Below are positions 8,057 through 17,217 of a DNA stretch of 64,000 bases, piece by piece. The DNA comes from CBDHFQ01 sp965262565 (GTDB taxonomy: Bacteria > Bacteroidota > Bacteroidia > J057): the NCBI GenBank assembly GCA_965262565.1, contig CBDHFQ010000007.1:434001-498000 (forward strand), given 5' to 3'. The translations under genes were made by a program, and so were the position numbers. The notes beneath the pieces are model-generated. The model was not told where the DNA came from, ran no database searches, and saw only the letters and a list, made by a program, of their open reading frames with translations. Position 1 is the first letter of the stretch, and each line of letters opens with the position of its first letter.

Positions 8057-8989
8057 ATGCTAAGAAATGTCCCAACGGTAACATTACCTATACTAATGGC
8101 AAATGTGCTCTTGTATTATATTATATTTCTATGTGCGTGTAGGAATGAGGAGAAGCGTACCAATGAAGCTGTCGCCGACCCCATTACTCTTACTCCTCTC
8201 ACTGACTCCATTCTACTTAATGGGGTAAGCATGAATTACCGCCAATACGGAAAAGGAGATATTACCTTAGTGTTCGTTCATGGGTGGAATATTGATCAAT
8301 CCTATTGGGATCATCAATTAACCACCTTAGAATCTGATTATAAAGTAATTACGGTTGACCTTCCTGGCTTCGGTCAGTCGGGAAAAAATAGAACCGCTTG
8401 GACCATAGAAAGATATGGAGAAGATATATCTACCTTAATTGACCAACTCTCATTGAAGAATATCATTCTTATCGGACATTCTATGAGTGGTGATGTAGTG
8501 TTGGAGGCAGCACTCCTAAATGAGAAAGTGATTGGTCTGATTGGGGTGGATACCTTCAAAGATGTGGGGATGGAATTAACAGAGGAAGTGCTTGCTGAAA
8601 TTGAGGGATTCATGGACATGCTTCAAACGAATTATTCTCAAATAGTTCCTGCCTATGCAGAAAATACACTTTTCCATTCCAGTACTGATACCGCAGTAAA
8701 AGTTCGAGTCATGTCCGACTTTGCTCATAGCGACTCAGCCATAGCTACTGCTGTATTAATCTCCTTGTTTGAATATGCCGAAAAAGAGCCTCAGCGATTA
8801 GCTGCATTGGAACAACCGCTCTACCTCATTAATAGTGATGCTACTCCTACCTACACAGAAGGCCTGGATGAAACAGGAGCGGATTATAAAATAGTAGATA
8901 TTCATGCTACAGGGCATTATCCTATGATTGAGAAGCCGGAGGAGTTTAACCGACTCCTGAAAGAAACAATTAATCGTATGACAAATTAA
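8057..8989 (+). CDS. Alpha/beta-fold hydrolase, lipoprotein
   Basis: A 310-residue hydrolase with a long hydrophobic N-terminus ending in a lipobox-like FLCAC, so probably a membrane-anchored lipoprotein. The hydrolase core starts with LVFVHGWNIDQSYWDHQL (oxyanion loop), has VDLPGFGQSGK and the nucleophile elbow LIGHSMSGDVV, an acidic residue region LINSDATPTYTE and a catalytic His in ATGHYPMIEKP. The architecture is that of proline-iminopeptidase/haloalkane-dehalogenase-like enzymes; the substrate is unknown. It stands alone, with 75 bases to the preceding terminator hairpin. Confidence 0.87.
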   Translation: MLRNVPTVTLPILMANVLLYYIIFLCACRNEEKRTNEAVADPITLTPLTDSILLNGVSMNYRQYGKGDITLVFVHGWNIDQSYWDHQLTTLESDYKVITVDLPGFGQSGKNRTAWTIERYGEDISTLIDQLSLKNIILIGHSMSGDVVLEAALLNEKVIGLIGVDTFKDVGMELTEEVLAEIEGFMDMLQTNYSQIVPAYAENTLFHSSTDTAVKVRVMSDFAHSDSAIATAVLISLFEYAEKEPQRLAALEQPLYLINSDATPTYTEGLDETGADYKIVDIHATGHYPMIEKPEEFNRLLKETINRMTN

Positions 8990-9163
8990 TAACGTTGTCT
9001 GAGCAAAAAGTTTATGAGAATTTAAGGAATCAATATTATAACAGTTATCCTAAAAAGGGATGTATAATGGATATATATTCACTCTCTACAGCCCACTAAG
9101 TATTCCTTTAACAGGCATCTTGCCCATTGGAACAAAGAAAAATGGAATATAACTTTAGAGAAC

Positions 9164-9430
9164 ATGCTAAACAGACTCATGAAACCACTTCTCTATCTTT
9201 TGTCGGTCTTCTTACTTGCCTTAGGGTGCCAATTTAAAGATTCTTTAGTACTAATTGTCGGTGAAAAAAAAGTAGTTAATCGCTTCTTTGGAGAAGGACA
9301 TACGGTAGATAATATTGTTACTATTAAGCAGACCTATCCTCATTTGGAACACATCATTCCAGGTCATGGAAAAGTCGGAAATATAACTTTACTCGACTAT
9401 ACGATAGACCTTTTTAACCCAGAACAATAA
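9164..9430 (+). pseudogene. Internally deleted subclass-B metallo-beta-lactamase-like lipoprotein
   Basis: An 88-codon frame begins with a lipoprotein signal (LLYLLSVFLLALGC) and joins directly to KKVVNRFFGEGHTVDNIV, then TIKQTYPHLEHIIPGHGKVG. These blocks match the middle and end of BcII/BlaB-type class B lactamases (GKGHTEDNIV and VPGHGEVGD). The roughly 120-residue N-terminal part with the HxHxDH motif is missing, and so is the block with the third His and the GGC-x-VK cysteine. Only the last zinc His (PGHG) remains, so it cannot be an active lactamase. Both deletions keep the frame. It ends 4 bases before the DUF3052 gene. Confidence 0.72.
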
Positions 9431-9434
9431 TCTT

Positions 9435-9845
9435 ATGCCTTCAGGATACTCCGGAACCCCCCTCGCCAGGAAGTTGGGAATCAAAGATCATTTTCATCTT
9501 CTTTTTTATCAAAGGCCAGAACACTACTTCGATCTATTCATCGATTTTCCAAACGGAACAGTAGAATTGCCAGAGCCTGTAGAAGGAAAAGCTGATTTTA
9601 TTCACTTATTTTGCACTACTTCTGAAGAATTAAAGAGAATTATTCCAACATATAAGGCCGCCTTAACAAAGAATGGTATGATGTGGATTAGTTGGCCCAA
9701 AGGTAAATCTTCTATTAAAACAGATCTAAAGAGAGATATGATTCGGGAATTTTTGCTCGAATCAGGACTGGTAGATGTGAAAGTTGCTGCGATAGATGAT
9801 GATTGGAGTGGATTAAAGTTCGTTTATCGGCTTGAGGATAGATAA
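9435..9845 (+). CDS. DUF3052-family protein
   Basis: A 136-residue protein without signal peptide. It starts PSGYSGTPLARKLGIKDHF, which is the defining N-terminal motif of DUF3052, and contains ALTKNGMMWISWPKG and FVYRLEDR typical of the same family. The fold may resemble a small methyltransferase-like domain without a SAM motif; the function is unknown. It starts 4 bases after the lactamase remnant, so it may have shared that transcript. Confidence 0.82.
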   Translation: MPSGYSGTPLARKLGIKDHFHLLFYQRPEHYFDLFIDFPNGTVELPEPVEGKADFIHLFCTTSEELKRIIPTYKAALTKNGMMWISWPKGKSSIKTDLKRDMIREFLLESGLVDVKVAAIDDDWSGLKFVYRLEDR

Positions 9846-9951
9846 TTTTTTTACTGTAGATAGGTAGGTATTTATTCTATATACAACAAAAGCTAAGGAA
9901 AGAGGATTATTGTAAAAGGACAAATGTTAGCATAAGTGGATTGGATTGAAT

Positions 9952-11058
9952 ATGAGTTTGATACAAAAAATATTTGGTAAAAGAGATACTCCCATTAAGA
10001 CTTATGAAGATTTTTGGAATTGGTTTGTTAAACATGAAAGAACATTTTATCGCGCTGTTAACAGTGGCAAGAACATAGAAAAGGTATTTTTCGACCGTAT
10101 GTCTCCGAAATTATCCGAACTTAAGGATGGGTTCTTTTTCCTGACAGGTATGTATGATGATGACACAGTAGAGTTAGTCTTTACTCCTGATGGAAATATA
10201 AAAAATATCGTCTTCATTGAAGAACTGGTCCAGGCAGCACCAATAATTAAAGGATGGAAATTCTCTCCATTGAAGTCCTCCATTGATATCGATCAGTTAG
10301 GAATCAGAATGGAGAATTATGTGTTCGGAAAAGACAACCTGGCCTTCTATCCCAATGAGTTAGTGGAGTTTCCAGATGAGATTGATATTACCGTAGTTTA
10401 TCAGGATTTTCAGTTCGAAGATGAATCTACCATTATCAACGGTACCTACATATTTTTGGATAACTACCTCGGAGAGTTACGATTCATGACAGCAATAGAT
10501 CGAGTAAATGTAATAGGGCCAGAAGCAGCAGAAAAAGAACTTATCCCTATCCATAAACTCAAAGATTTTCTTATCTGGAGAGAAAAAGAATTCATTGAAA
10601 AATACGATGGATTCAGATTTGATACGGTAGAGGATGATTATTCTATCTTTGAAGCAACCCTTAACAATGGAAAACCACTCCTTGCTACGATGAACAGTAA
10701 ATTACTTCATTGGGATAGTAAAGCCTCTCATCCATGGATTCTTACCATCGAAATCAAGTATGACGGAACGGCACATAATGGAATGCCAGATGAATCCACC
10801 TATACCTTACTCCATCAGATAGAAGAAGAGATCACAAGTCAATTACCTGATTATGAAGGGTATTTAAATATTGGGCGAGAAACCGCTGATAGTTCAAGAG
10901 ATATTTATTTTGCATGTAAGGATTTCAGGAAGCCTTCTAAAGTACTGTATCATATAAGTCGACAATATCAGGGTAAGCAGGATATAGAATTCGATATTTT
11001 TAAAGATAAATATTGGAGATTACTGGAGCTATATACGAAAAATGATATGATTTGGTAG
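9952..11058 (+). CDS. DUF695-like domain protein
   Basis: A 368-residue cytoplasmic protein. The first 200 residues (FWNWFVKHERTFYRAVNSGK onward) look like a Bacteroidota-specific domain repeatedly found with DUF695. The C-terminal part has HPWILTIEIKYDGTAHNGMP and LNIGRETADSSRDIYFACKD, matching DUF695 (a W-x-x-x-I-x-Y strand and a G-x-x-T-x-x-x-x-R-x-x-Y-F segment). DUF695 is structurally uncharacterised and is often found near toxin-immunity genes. No toxin is visible here. The start is the ATG at 9952. Confidence 0.7.
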   Translation: MSLIQKIFGKRDTPIKTYEDFWNWFVKHERTFYRAVNSGKNIEKVFFDRMSPKLSELKDGFFFLTGMYDDDTVELVFTPDGNIKNIVFIEELVQAAPIIKGWKFSPLKSSIDIDQLGIRMENYVFGKDNLAFYPNELVEFPDEIDITVVYQDFQFEDESTIINGTYIFLDNYLGELRFMTAIDRVNVIGPEAAEKELIPIHKLKDFLIWREKEFIEKYDGFRFDTVEDDYSIFEATLNNGKPLLATMNSKLLHWDSKASHPWILTIEIKYDGTAHNGMPDESTYTLLHQIEEEITSQLPDYEGYLNIGRETADSSRDIYFACKDFRKPSKVLYHISRQYQGKQDIEFDIFKDKYWRLLELYTKNDMIW

Positions 11059-11090
11059 TACCAATTTCTTTTGATATGTACTTACTGGGT

Positions 11091-11975
11091 ATGAAACAGA
11101 ACACTATTCATATTAACACCAAAGATGGATATACCCTGACAGGAATTATCCGGGAACCAGAAGATCAGCCCAAAGGAACAGTCATAATAAATACGGGAAT
11201 AGGTCTTCCACAATCCATTTATTCGAATTTCGCCAATTTTTTAGCCAAGAAAGGCTATGTAAGTCTTACTTATGATTACAGAGGAATCGGTCTTTCAGCA
11301 CCAGAATCCTTAAAAAATTTTTCTGCCACTTGTCTACAATGGGGCCAATTGGATATGCCAGCAGCATATAATTGGTTGCTACATCATTTTCCACATCTTC
11401 CTACATCGGTGATAGGCCATAGCATGGGAGGTCAGCTGTTAGGCCTCATGGACAATTACGCCCAACTCAAACACCTCATTTTTCTGTCAGTTTCTACAGG
11501 TTATTGGAAACATTTAAGCGGTTCCTACAAATGGTTCAAGACACCTCTAGGATTATTTTGTTTGGTACCAATAATGTGTCATGTGTTTGGATATGCTAAA
11601 ATGAAGTGGGTTGCTTTTGGGGAAGATTTACCCAAAGGAGCGGCGTTACAATGGGGTCGATGGTGTAAACATCCTACTTACTTTCTTCCCGAATTCAAAG
11701 CAAAAGGGATTCCTACTTACTATAATCAGATCTCTGCCAGGATACTATCAGTTCAATTTTCAGATGACCCTATAGCAAATGAAACGACCATCGAAAACAT
11801 GTTAACAAATTATTCCAATGCTGAAATCAGAAGAAAAACTTATTCTCCTGAAGGGCTAAATGATAAAAAAATAGGCCATGTAGGTATGTTTTCCAGAAGA
11901 TTCGCTTCTACTTTCTGGCAGGATATGGTGGAAGAGCTAGACAATTATACCCAAAGAAAAAGCATTCATCACTAG
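11091..11975 (+). CDS. Alpha/beta-fold hydrolase (serine aminopeptidase S33-like)
   Basis: A 294-residue cytoplasmic hydrolase. It begins NTIHINTKDGYTLTGIIREP, followed by INTGIGLPQSIY at the oxyanion loop, YDYRGIGLSAPESLK, and the nucleophile elbow VIGHSMGGQLLGLM. VQFSDDPIANE supplies an acidic residue, and the catalytic His would be IGHVGMFS. This layout matches the 'predicted alpha/beta hydrolase YheT/PHB-like' group seen in many Bacteroidota. I use the ATG at 11091. Earlier in-frame starts would overlap the DUF695 gene. Confidence 0.85.
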   Translation: MKQNTIHINTKDGYTLTGIIREPEDQPKGTVIINTGIGLPQSIYSNFANFLAKKGYVSLTYDYRGIGLSAPESLKNFSATCLQWGQLDMPAAYNWLLHHFPHLPTSVIGHSMGGQLLGLMDNYAQLKHLIFLSVSTGYWKHLSGSYKWFKTPLGLFCLVPIMCHVFGYAKMKWVAFGEDLPKGAALQWGRWCKHPTYFLPEFKAKGIPTYYNQISARILSVQFSDDPIANETTIENMLTNYSNAEIRRKTYSPEGLNDKKIGHVGMFSRRFASTFWQDMVEELDNYTQRKSIHH

Positions 11976-12269
11976 AAAAACGAGTTCTCAGGGCGACCAA
12001 AAAATCAGTTAACTCCTCTGCATTTAAAAACAACTCCTAATAACAGTAATGAAAACAATTGACAGTTTATCCCACTCCTCTATCACTTCAACAGATATCG
12101 AACCAAAGCTCCCAATTCAAGCCAGGCTTGAGTAAAGCTTTATACTAGCCAAGACTCCCCTATGCAACATCATCTTGAATTATCTTCTATTTCATATAAA
12201 TTTTCTTATCATTAGTTGTAAGAAATGAGGAGTTCTTTCAACTAATAAAGTCAACTTCAATCAATCCCT

Positions 12270-13667
12270 ATGAAATTTATCTTTACCTTTTGTATTGTAA
12301 TGCTAATTTGTAGCAACAGCTTTTCTCAGGATATTACCGGCCAATGGAACGGAGCCTTGGATATTCAAGGTATGCAGTTACGTCTTGTCCTTCATGTGAA
12401 TGAAGCAGGTGATAGTTTAACTTCCACCTTAGATAGCCCTGATCAGGGAGCAAATGGAATTCCAGTATCTTATACCAGTTTTGAGGATCATACACTCACC
12501 TTCAAAGTCGACAAGTTAAATATCGTTTATTCAGGAGCACTGGAAGAGGGAGAGATTAAAGGTACCTTCACTCAAATGGGACAACAAATGCCCTTAATTT
12601 TAACAAGGAAAGAAATCGAGAAGAAAGTAGTAAACAGACCTCAACACCCGGAAAAACCATATCCATATCTCGAAGAAGAAGTAACTTTCCCAAATGAAGC
12701 AGCAGACATCACCTTAGCAGGAACCTTGACCCTACCCAAAGGTTCAGGCCCTTTCCCCGCAGCAGTATTAATTTCGGGTAGCGGTCCTCAAGATAGAAAT
12801 GAGGAAATCGCCAATCACAAACCTTTTTTAGTGATCGCTGATCATTTAACCCAACAAGGAATCGCTGTACTGCGATATGATGATAGAGGAGTAGGAGCAT
12901 CGACAGGTGATTTTGGTTCTGCCACCTCAGCGGATTTTGCTACTGATGCGAAGAGTGCAGTAGCTTATTTAACAAGCAGACAAGAAATTCATCATGACCA
13001 GATTGGACTCATAGGCCATAGTGAAGGAGGTCTTATTGCTCCTATGACTGCCACTACTTCAGAAGGTGTAGCCTTTTTAGTCCTGCTGGCAGGTACCGGA
13101 ATTCAAGGTAACGAGATTCTGGTCAAGCAAACAGGATTAATTTCTGCTGCAAATGGAACTAGCGAAGAAGTGGTCGATGTCCTTGTGAAAGACTACCGAC
13201 AACTCACGAATATTGTTGTACAGGCAGAGCAGCAGGAGGATATCAAACCATCTATAGAAGCATATGTAAAGCAAAGAATTTCAGAAGATCCAGAAATATT
13301 AACTCAATCAGGCTTGAGTGAGCAAGAACATACAAAGACCGTTGTCGACATGTTTAATACGCCATGGATGACGTATTTTCTCAAATACGATCCTGCTCCT
13401 ACCCTGGAAAAGGTAAGTTGTCCAGTTCTTGCGCTCAATGGGGAGAAAGATTTACAGGTTACACCTAAGGAAAACCTGGAGGCTATCCAACAAGCATTGG
13501 AAAAAGGAGGTAATGAACAAGTTACGGTCAAAGAATTGCCTGGCTTGAATCATCTATTTCAGGAGAGTGAAACGGGAGCCTTAAGTGAGTATGCTGTGAT
13601 AGAGCAGACCTTTTCTCCAGTGGCCTTGAATGAAATTTCCAGTTGGATTCTTGAGCTGACAAAATAG
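12270..13667 (+). CDS. Secreted alpha/beta hydrolase with N-terminal beta domain
   Basis: A 465-residue exported protein (signal peptide to about residue 19, SNSFSQ). Residues 20-115 form a beta-rich domain (DITGQWNGALDIQGMQLRLV, ITLTR-like strands) found ahead of many Bacteroidota hydrolases. From residue about 130 a hydrolase follows: AAVLISGSGPQDRNEEIANH, YDDRGVGASTGDF, nucleophile elbow LIGHSEGGLIAP, Asp in ALNGEKDLQVTP and His in LPGLNHLFQ. This is the family of dipeptidyl-peptidase/acyl-esterase-like 'alpha/beta fold hydrolases' with a periplasmic location. The substrate is unknown. It is the fourth hydrolase in 13 kb. Confidence 0.9.
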   Translation: MKFIFTFCIVMLICSNSFSQDITGQWNGALDIQGMQLRLVLHVNEAGDSLTSTLDSPDQGANGIPVSYTSFEDHTLTFKVDKLNIVYSGALEEGEIKGTFTQMGQQMPLILTRKEIEKKVVNRPQHPEKPYPYLEEEVTFPNEAADITLAGTLTLPKGSGPFPAAVLISGSGPQDRNEEIANHKPFLVIADHLTQQGIAVLRYDDRGVGASTGDFGSATSADFATDAKSAVAYLTSRQEIHHDQIGLIGHSEGGLIAPMTATTSEGVAFLVLLAGTGIQGNEILVKQTGLISAANGTSEEVVDVLVKDYRQLTNIVVQAEQQEDIKPSIEAYVKQRISEDPEILTQSGLSEQEHTKTVVDMFNTPWMTYFLKYDPAPTLEKVSCPVLALNGEKDLQVTPKENLEAIQQALEKGGNEQVTVKELPGLNHLFQESETGALSEYAVIEQTFSPVALNEISSWILELTK

Positions 13668-13861
13668 AACACTTAAACTGTTCGGTATTTATTAATACAG
13701 GAATAAGGGAGAGTAAATTAAATTCGATACTATTATTGAATAAGAGTCGTCATCAACTTCCTTAAATCTAGTTACCTCAGAATTACCCTTGCGATTCCAA
13801 ATCCAGCATTCAGTTTATCTTTTATTTCTTATTGATTAAATTATAAGAAATATGTTACGCC

Positions 13862-14365
13862 ATGGAAATTACTACGATCCCCTCTTTCCTTACATATTAT
13901 GCCAAAGTAAAAGGCAGAACTCGTCGATTGTTCCCCTACATCCCAGCAGAACAAATAGAATGGACCTATCAGGAAGGGAAATTTACGATAGGCGATTTGA
14001 TCAGACATTTAGCTAATATAGAGCGATATATGTTCTCCGAAACCATTCAATTGAAGGAGAGCGCATATCAAGGATGTGGATTAGCATATGCCTCGGGATA
14101 TGAAGAAGTAATTGCATATTACGATCAAATGTACCATGAATCCGTGGCTATATGGGAAAGCTTAAGTGATGATGATCTGCTTCGTAAATGTAAAACACCA
14201 TCGGGAAATAATATTACAACCTGGAAATGGATGCGTTTATTGGTAGAGCACGAAATTCATCATCGAGGCCAATTATATATGTATTTGGCCATCTTAGGAG
14301 TGAATACCCCCCCATTGTATGGAATGACTGCTGAAGAAGTGATAGCTAACAGTATTTCAACATAA
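13862..14365 (+). CDS. DinB-family protein
   Basis: A 167-residue DinB-fold protein of the branch with TIGDLIRHLANIERYMF (first His), an acidic-rich middle and VEHEIHHRGQLYMYLAILG (the paired His residues of the last helix). The family binds nickel or zinc; damage-inducible DinB of Bacillus and thiol transferases belong here. The third DinB-fold gene in this region, but of a different branch from the other two. It is 45 bases upstream of the exported TIM-barrel gene. Confidence 0.9.
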   Translation: MEITTIPSFLTYYAKVKGRTRRLFPYIPAEQIEWTYQEGKFTIGDLIRHLANIERYMFSETIQLKESAYQGCGLAYASGYEEVIAYYDQMYHESVAIWESLSDDDLLRKCKTPSGNNITTWKWMRLLVEHEIHHRGQLYMYLAILGVNTPPLYGMTAEEVIANSIST

Positions 14366-14410
14366 AAAAATATATTATCTTACTGTTGAGCAATTTTCAT
14401 CCTACATCCT

Positions 14411-15343
14411 ATGCAAACCAGACGCCAACTTCTTCGTTCTATAGGTCTATTCAGTGGATCGCTTTTTCTCGCCCCCTACCTAAAGGCTGGTTCTGACCTA
14501 TTGGCACACCCCCACATCTCCTGCCAACAATATCCCTGGTTTACCTTCTTTCGACGTGAAGGGAAGGAATGGAAAGACGTTATGAAGACAAGCCTCCAGG
14601 AAATGGCCTCTATGGGATTAGACGGATTTGAACCATTAATAGCTGCCCCTGATGAAATAGATACGCTTTTCCCATTATTAACCCAATTTCAGCTAAGCTC
14701 TCATTCTATTTATGTCAACTCTGTCTTACACGAGGAGCAAGAAGCAGAAAAAAGTATTCAAGCAGTGGTCGATATGGCCACATCCTTGAAAGGAAAAGGA
14801 GTTAACATTTTTGTCACCAATCCTTCTCCAATTAAATGGGGAGGGGAAGCAACCAAAACGGATGCACAATTAACCCTCCAAGCCAAAGCCCTTAATACCC
14901 TTGGACAGAAACTGCGTGCGTTAGGTATTAAATTAGCCTACCACAACCACGATATGGAGATGAAAAATAGTGCCAGAGAATTTCACCATATGATGAATGC
15001 TACAGATAAGGAAAACGTTCGATTATGTCTGGATGCACACTGGATATATAGAGGATCAGGAGATTCGCAGGTCGCTTTGTTTGATATCGTATCAATGTAT
15101 AGGGACCGAATTGAAGAACTACACTTACGCCAATCTCAGCAAGGCATTTGGACCGAGGCATTTAGTGAGGGGGATATAGATTATGAACGATTAGCAGAAG
15201 ACCTTCTTTCGCATAACATTAACCCTCATCTGGTATTGGAACAGGCAGTAGAGGAAAAATCTCCACACACGATGGATGCAATCAAAGCTCATCAACAGAG
15301 TCTTTCCTACGCCAGAAAGGTTTTTGCTGATTTCGTTCAGTGA
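14411..15343 (+). CDS. Exported sugar phosphate isomerase/epimerase (TIM barrel)
   Basis: A 310-residue AP-endonuclease-2-type TIM barrel. The N-terminus carries a Tat-like twin-Arg signal (TRRQLLRSIGLFSGSLFLA), so it should be folded in the cytoplasm and exported. Metal-site segments visible are LAYHNHDMEM, LCLDAHWIYRGSGD and ELHLRQS. Related Bacteroidota proteins are annotated as xylose-isomerase-like or sugar phosphate isomerase/epimerases; in several lineages such Tat-exported members are linked to modified sugar catabolism. Its 3' end overlaps the convergent minus-strand gene by 7 bases. Confidence 0.87.
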   Translation: MQTRRQLLRSIGLFSGSLFLAPYLKAGSDLLAHPHISCQQYPWFTFFRREGKEWKDVMKTSLQEMASMGLDGFEPLIAAPDEIDTLFPLLTQFQLSSHSIYVNSVLHEEQEAEKSIQAVVDMATSLKGKGVNIFVTNPSPIKWGGEATKTDAQLTLQAKALNTLGQKLRALGIKLAYHNHDMEMKNSAREFHHMMNATDKENVRLCLDAHWIYRGSGDSQVALFDIVSMYRDRIEELHLRQSQQGIWTEAFSEGDIDYERLAEDLLSHNINPHLVLEQAVEEKSPHTMDAIKAHQQSLSYARKVFADFVQ

Positions 15344-16122
15344 TGCTTTTCTAGTCCTTTTTTAATGTAGTCTGTTTGAGCTTCGTACCAATGAATCATG
15401 TCCTGATAATGTATTTGTTCTGCCGTGGTATCTGAGATAATCTCATCATAGGTCATTCCCTTTTCTTCCATCAAATATCGAACGAGGAGCCTGCTTTGGA
15501 AGTAATTGATGGTTGTTCCCGTTCCATCCCCTAATTCTAACCAGTCCCAATGCGTCGAGCCTTTCCCTTTTTCTTCCAACAGTAGCGGAATCATTTGGGT
15601 CAATGGCCTACGGTGATTAGGATGTACCATGATATAACTAGCATAACCTTCTAATTTCCAAAAGGGAAATCGCAATGTCTTAAATCCATAAATATTGTAT
15701 TGGTCATTATGGATAAATTCATGGGTCAATAGTTCATCCAATTTTCGTTTTCTTCCATTGATTTTGGCGTAATTTTCTTTGGGATTAGCCTCGCACTGGA
15801 TCACCGTTTTATTTGCAAAGCCCAATGCAAAGACTTCCTCTCTAAATATCTGACGGATCATCCAGTTGTAGAAAGAAGATGTATCTATACACAAATCAAT
15901 CGTAACATCTTCTCTATAAATTTCTGCTAATTCACGCGCTTCAGAAGCTTGTTGGATAATAGAAGTCCATTCAGGCGCTAATGTGTGTTGATGATGAATG
16001 TGAATAGCACCTATTTTAGTTACGTTTGCATAAGAAACACTAGGGAAAAGAATGAGTCCTAATATGGTCAACACTAGGAGGAGACACATTAAACCCAAGG
16101 AAAGAAGAATTTTTTTTAGCAT
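15337..16122 (-). CDS. Membrane-anchored metallopeptidase-like protein
   Basis: A 261-residue protein with one N-terminal transmembrane segment (residues 5-27) and a long extracytoplasmic part. LLTHEFIHNDQYN holds an HExxH zinc motif (H134, E135, H138), and KLEGYASY 20 residues later supplies a candidate third ligand (Glu158), the layout of gluzincin/peptidase-MA-like enzymes. No known substrate. The pattern of a short anchored peptidase resembles other proteins in this window (26716-27267, 63293-63985), but they are not close homologues. Confidence 0.7.
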   Translation of the reverse strand: MLKKILLSLGLMCLLLVLTILGLILFPSVSYANVTKIGAIHIHHQHTLAPEWTSIIQQASEARELAEIYREDVTIDLCIDTSSFYNWMIRQIFREEVFALGFANKTVIQCEANPKENYAKINGRKRKLDELLTHEFIHNDQYNIYGFKTLRFPFWKLEGYASYIMVHPNHRRPLTQMIPLLLEEKGKGSTHWDWLELGDGTGTTINYFQSRLLVRYLMEEKGMTYDEIISDTTAEQIHYQDMIHWYEAQTDYIKKGLEKHH

Positions 16123-16246
16123 GATGAAAGTGTTAGGTAGATAAATGATATGTTAATAGTCTACCTTTTCTTCTGCTTATTACATCAGATCAAAAAAATC
16201 CAGATTAATTTTAGCCTCTATTAAAGAAAATGGGGTGATCCTGGGA

Positions 16247-16990
16247 CTAATGTATATTTCCGATTTCTATAAGCTTTTGGTAAATCCGAACATTAACCAA
16301 TGCGCCAGAAATACCTGTATGTTGTTCTGCAATATGTGGCTCATCCTTTATTTGATGTTCCTCTAACAATCGCTGTAAATGAAGATCTCGATACCCCAAA
16401 CTCCAAGCCATAGAGGGAATATCCAGGACGAAATAATGGTACATTTCCCGCCAGCTATGACCTGCTTCACGAAATAGATAATCGAGAAATGCCAGATCGA
16501 AATGAGAATTGAATGCTACCATTAGAGTAGGTCTATCTCCTGCTACTTTATGATGAAAGTTCAGTATGCTGTCCACTGCTAACTCTGGCCTAAAAGCTCC
16601 CAATCTTTCCCATTTTGTAGAATCATATGCATTAATTTCTGCTGCCTTAGTAGAAATCCGATAAGGATGTGTCGGTTGAATGCGCAGAAAAAGGCTATCT
16701 AATACCTTTCCTTTTAAGTCTGTTAAAACTAATCCAATATCTATCATTTCGTGATAGCCGGGTAATAATCCCGTCGTTTCTACATCTATATGCGCCAACA
16801 ACCATTTTTCGGGATCGGCTTCGGGGGAAAGACTTTTTATACTAGATTCCAATAAATTGAGAGGGATTGGCGGCTTATCCTGTACACTCTTTGACTCTAT
16901 GGGGGGAGAAGAACAGGCAATTATATGAATCATAAATCCGCTTAGAAAAAGACGGGTTAATTTGGACCACTGTTTCATAAATCGGTTCAA
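16247..16990 (-). CDS. Lipoprotein with DEDDh exonuclease fold, one catalytic Asp missing
   Basis: A 247-residue protein with a lipoprotein signal (IHIIACS, Cys26) followed by an RNase T/DnaQ-like 3'-5' exonuclease domain from about residue 64. Motif Exo I is HIDVETTG (D69, E71), Exo II is AFNSHFDLAFLD (D165), and Exo III is EQHTGISGAL (H224). The canonical Exo III is H-x(4)-D; here the Asp position (229) is Gly. So four of five catalytic residues are present and the fifth is lost. Such exonucleases normally work on DNA or RNA in the cytoplasm, while this one is predicted to be exported and anchored. It may be a nucleotide-binding or degraded enzyme. It is alone, on the minus strand. Confidence 0.8.
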   Translation of the reverse strand: MNRFMKQWSKLTRLFLSGFMIHIIACSSPPIESKSVQDKPPIPLNLLESSIKSLSPEADPEKWLLAHIDVETTGLLPGYHEMIDIGLVLTDLKGKVLDSLFLRIQPTHPYRISTKAAEINAYDSTKWERLGAFRPELAVDSILNFHHKVAGDRPTLMVAFNSHFDLAFLDYLFREAGHSWREMYHYFVLDIPSMAWSLGYRDLHLQRLLEEHQIKDEPHIAEQHTGISGALVNVRIYQKLIEIGNIH

Positions 16991-17217
16991 CGTTAATATT
17001 CTTCAGTAGAGCTTGTAAATACTGAGAAAGATATGGCATATTATTTCTTCATTGTTAAGAAGGGATGTTATTTTGATAAACTTAGCAGAATTAAGATATA
17101 TATTCCGATCGCTTATTTTTAAATGATATATATGAAAGGAACACCCACCTATAGCGGAAAATACACCATCACTTTCAACCGAATGTGCTTATTGAATGAG
17201 GAAAAAATCTTAGATAC

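Noticed and set aside
12049..12135. 28-codon frame in the gap between two hydrolase genes
   Set aside because: Too short, no ribosome site and no resemblance to a known peptide.
1..15343. Integron cassette array in the first 15 kb
   Set aside because: The one-directional small genes fit, but I could not find paired R-type core sites or folded attC-like repeats between genes, nor an integrase.
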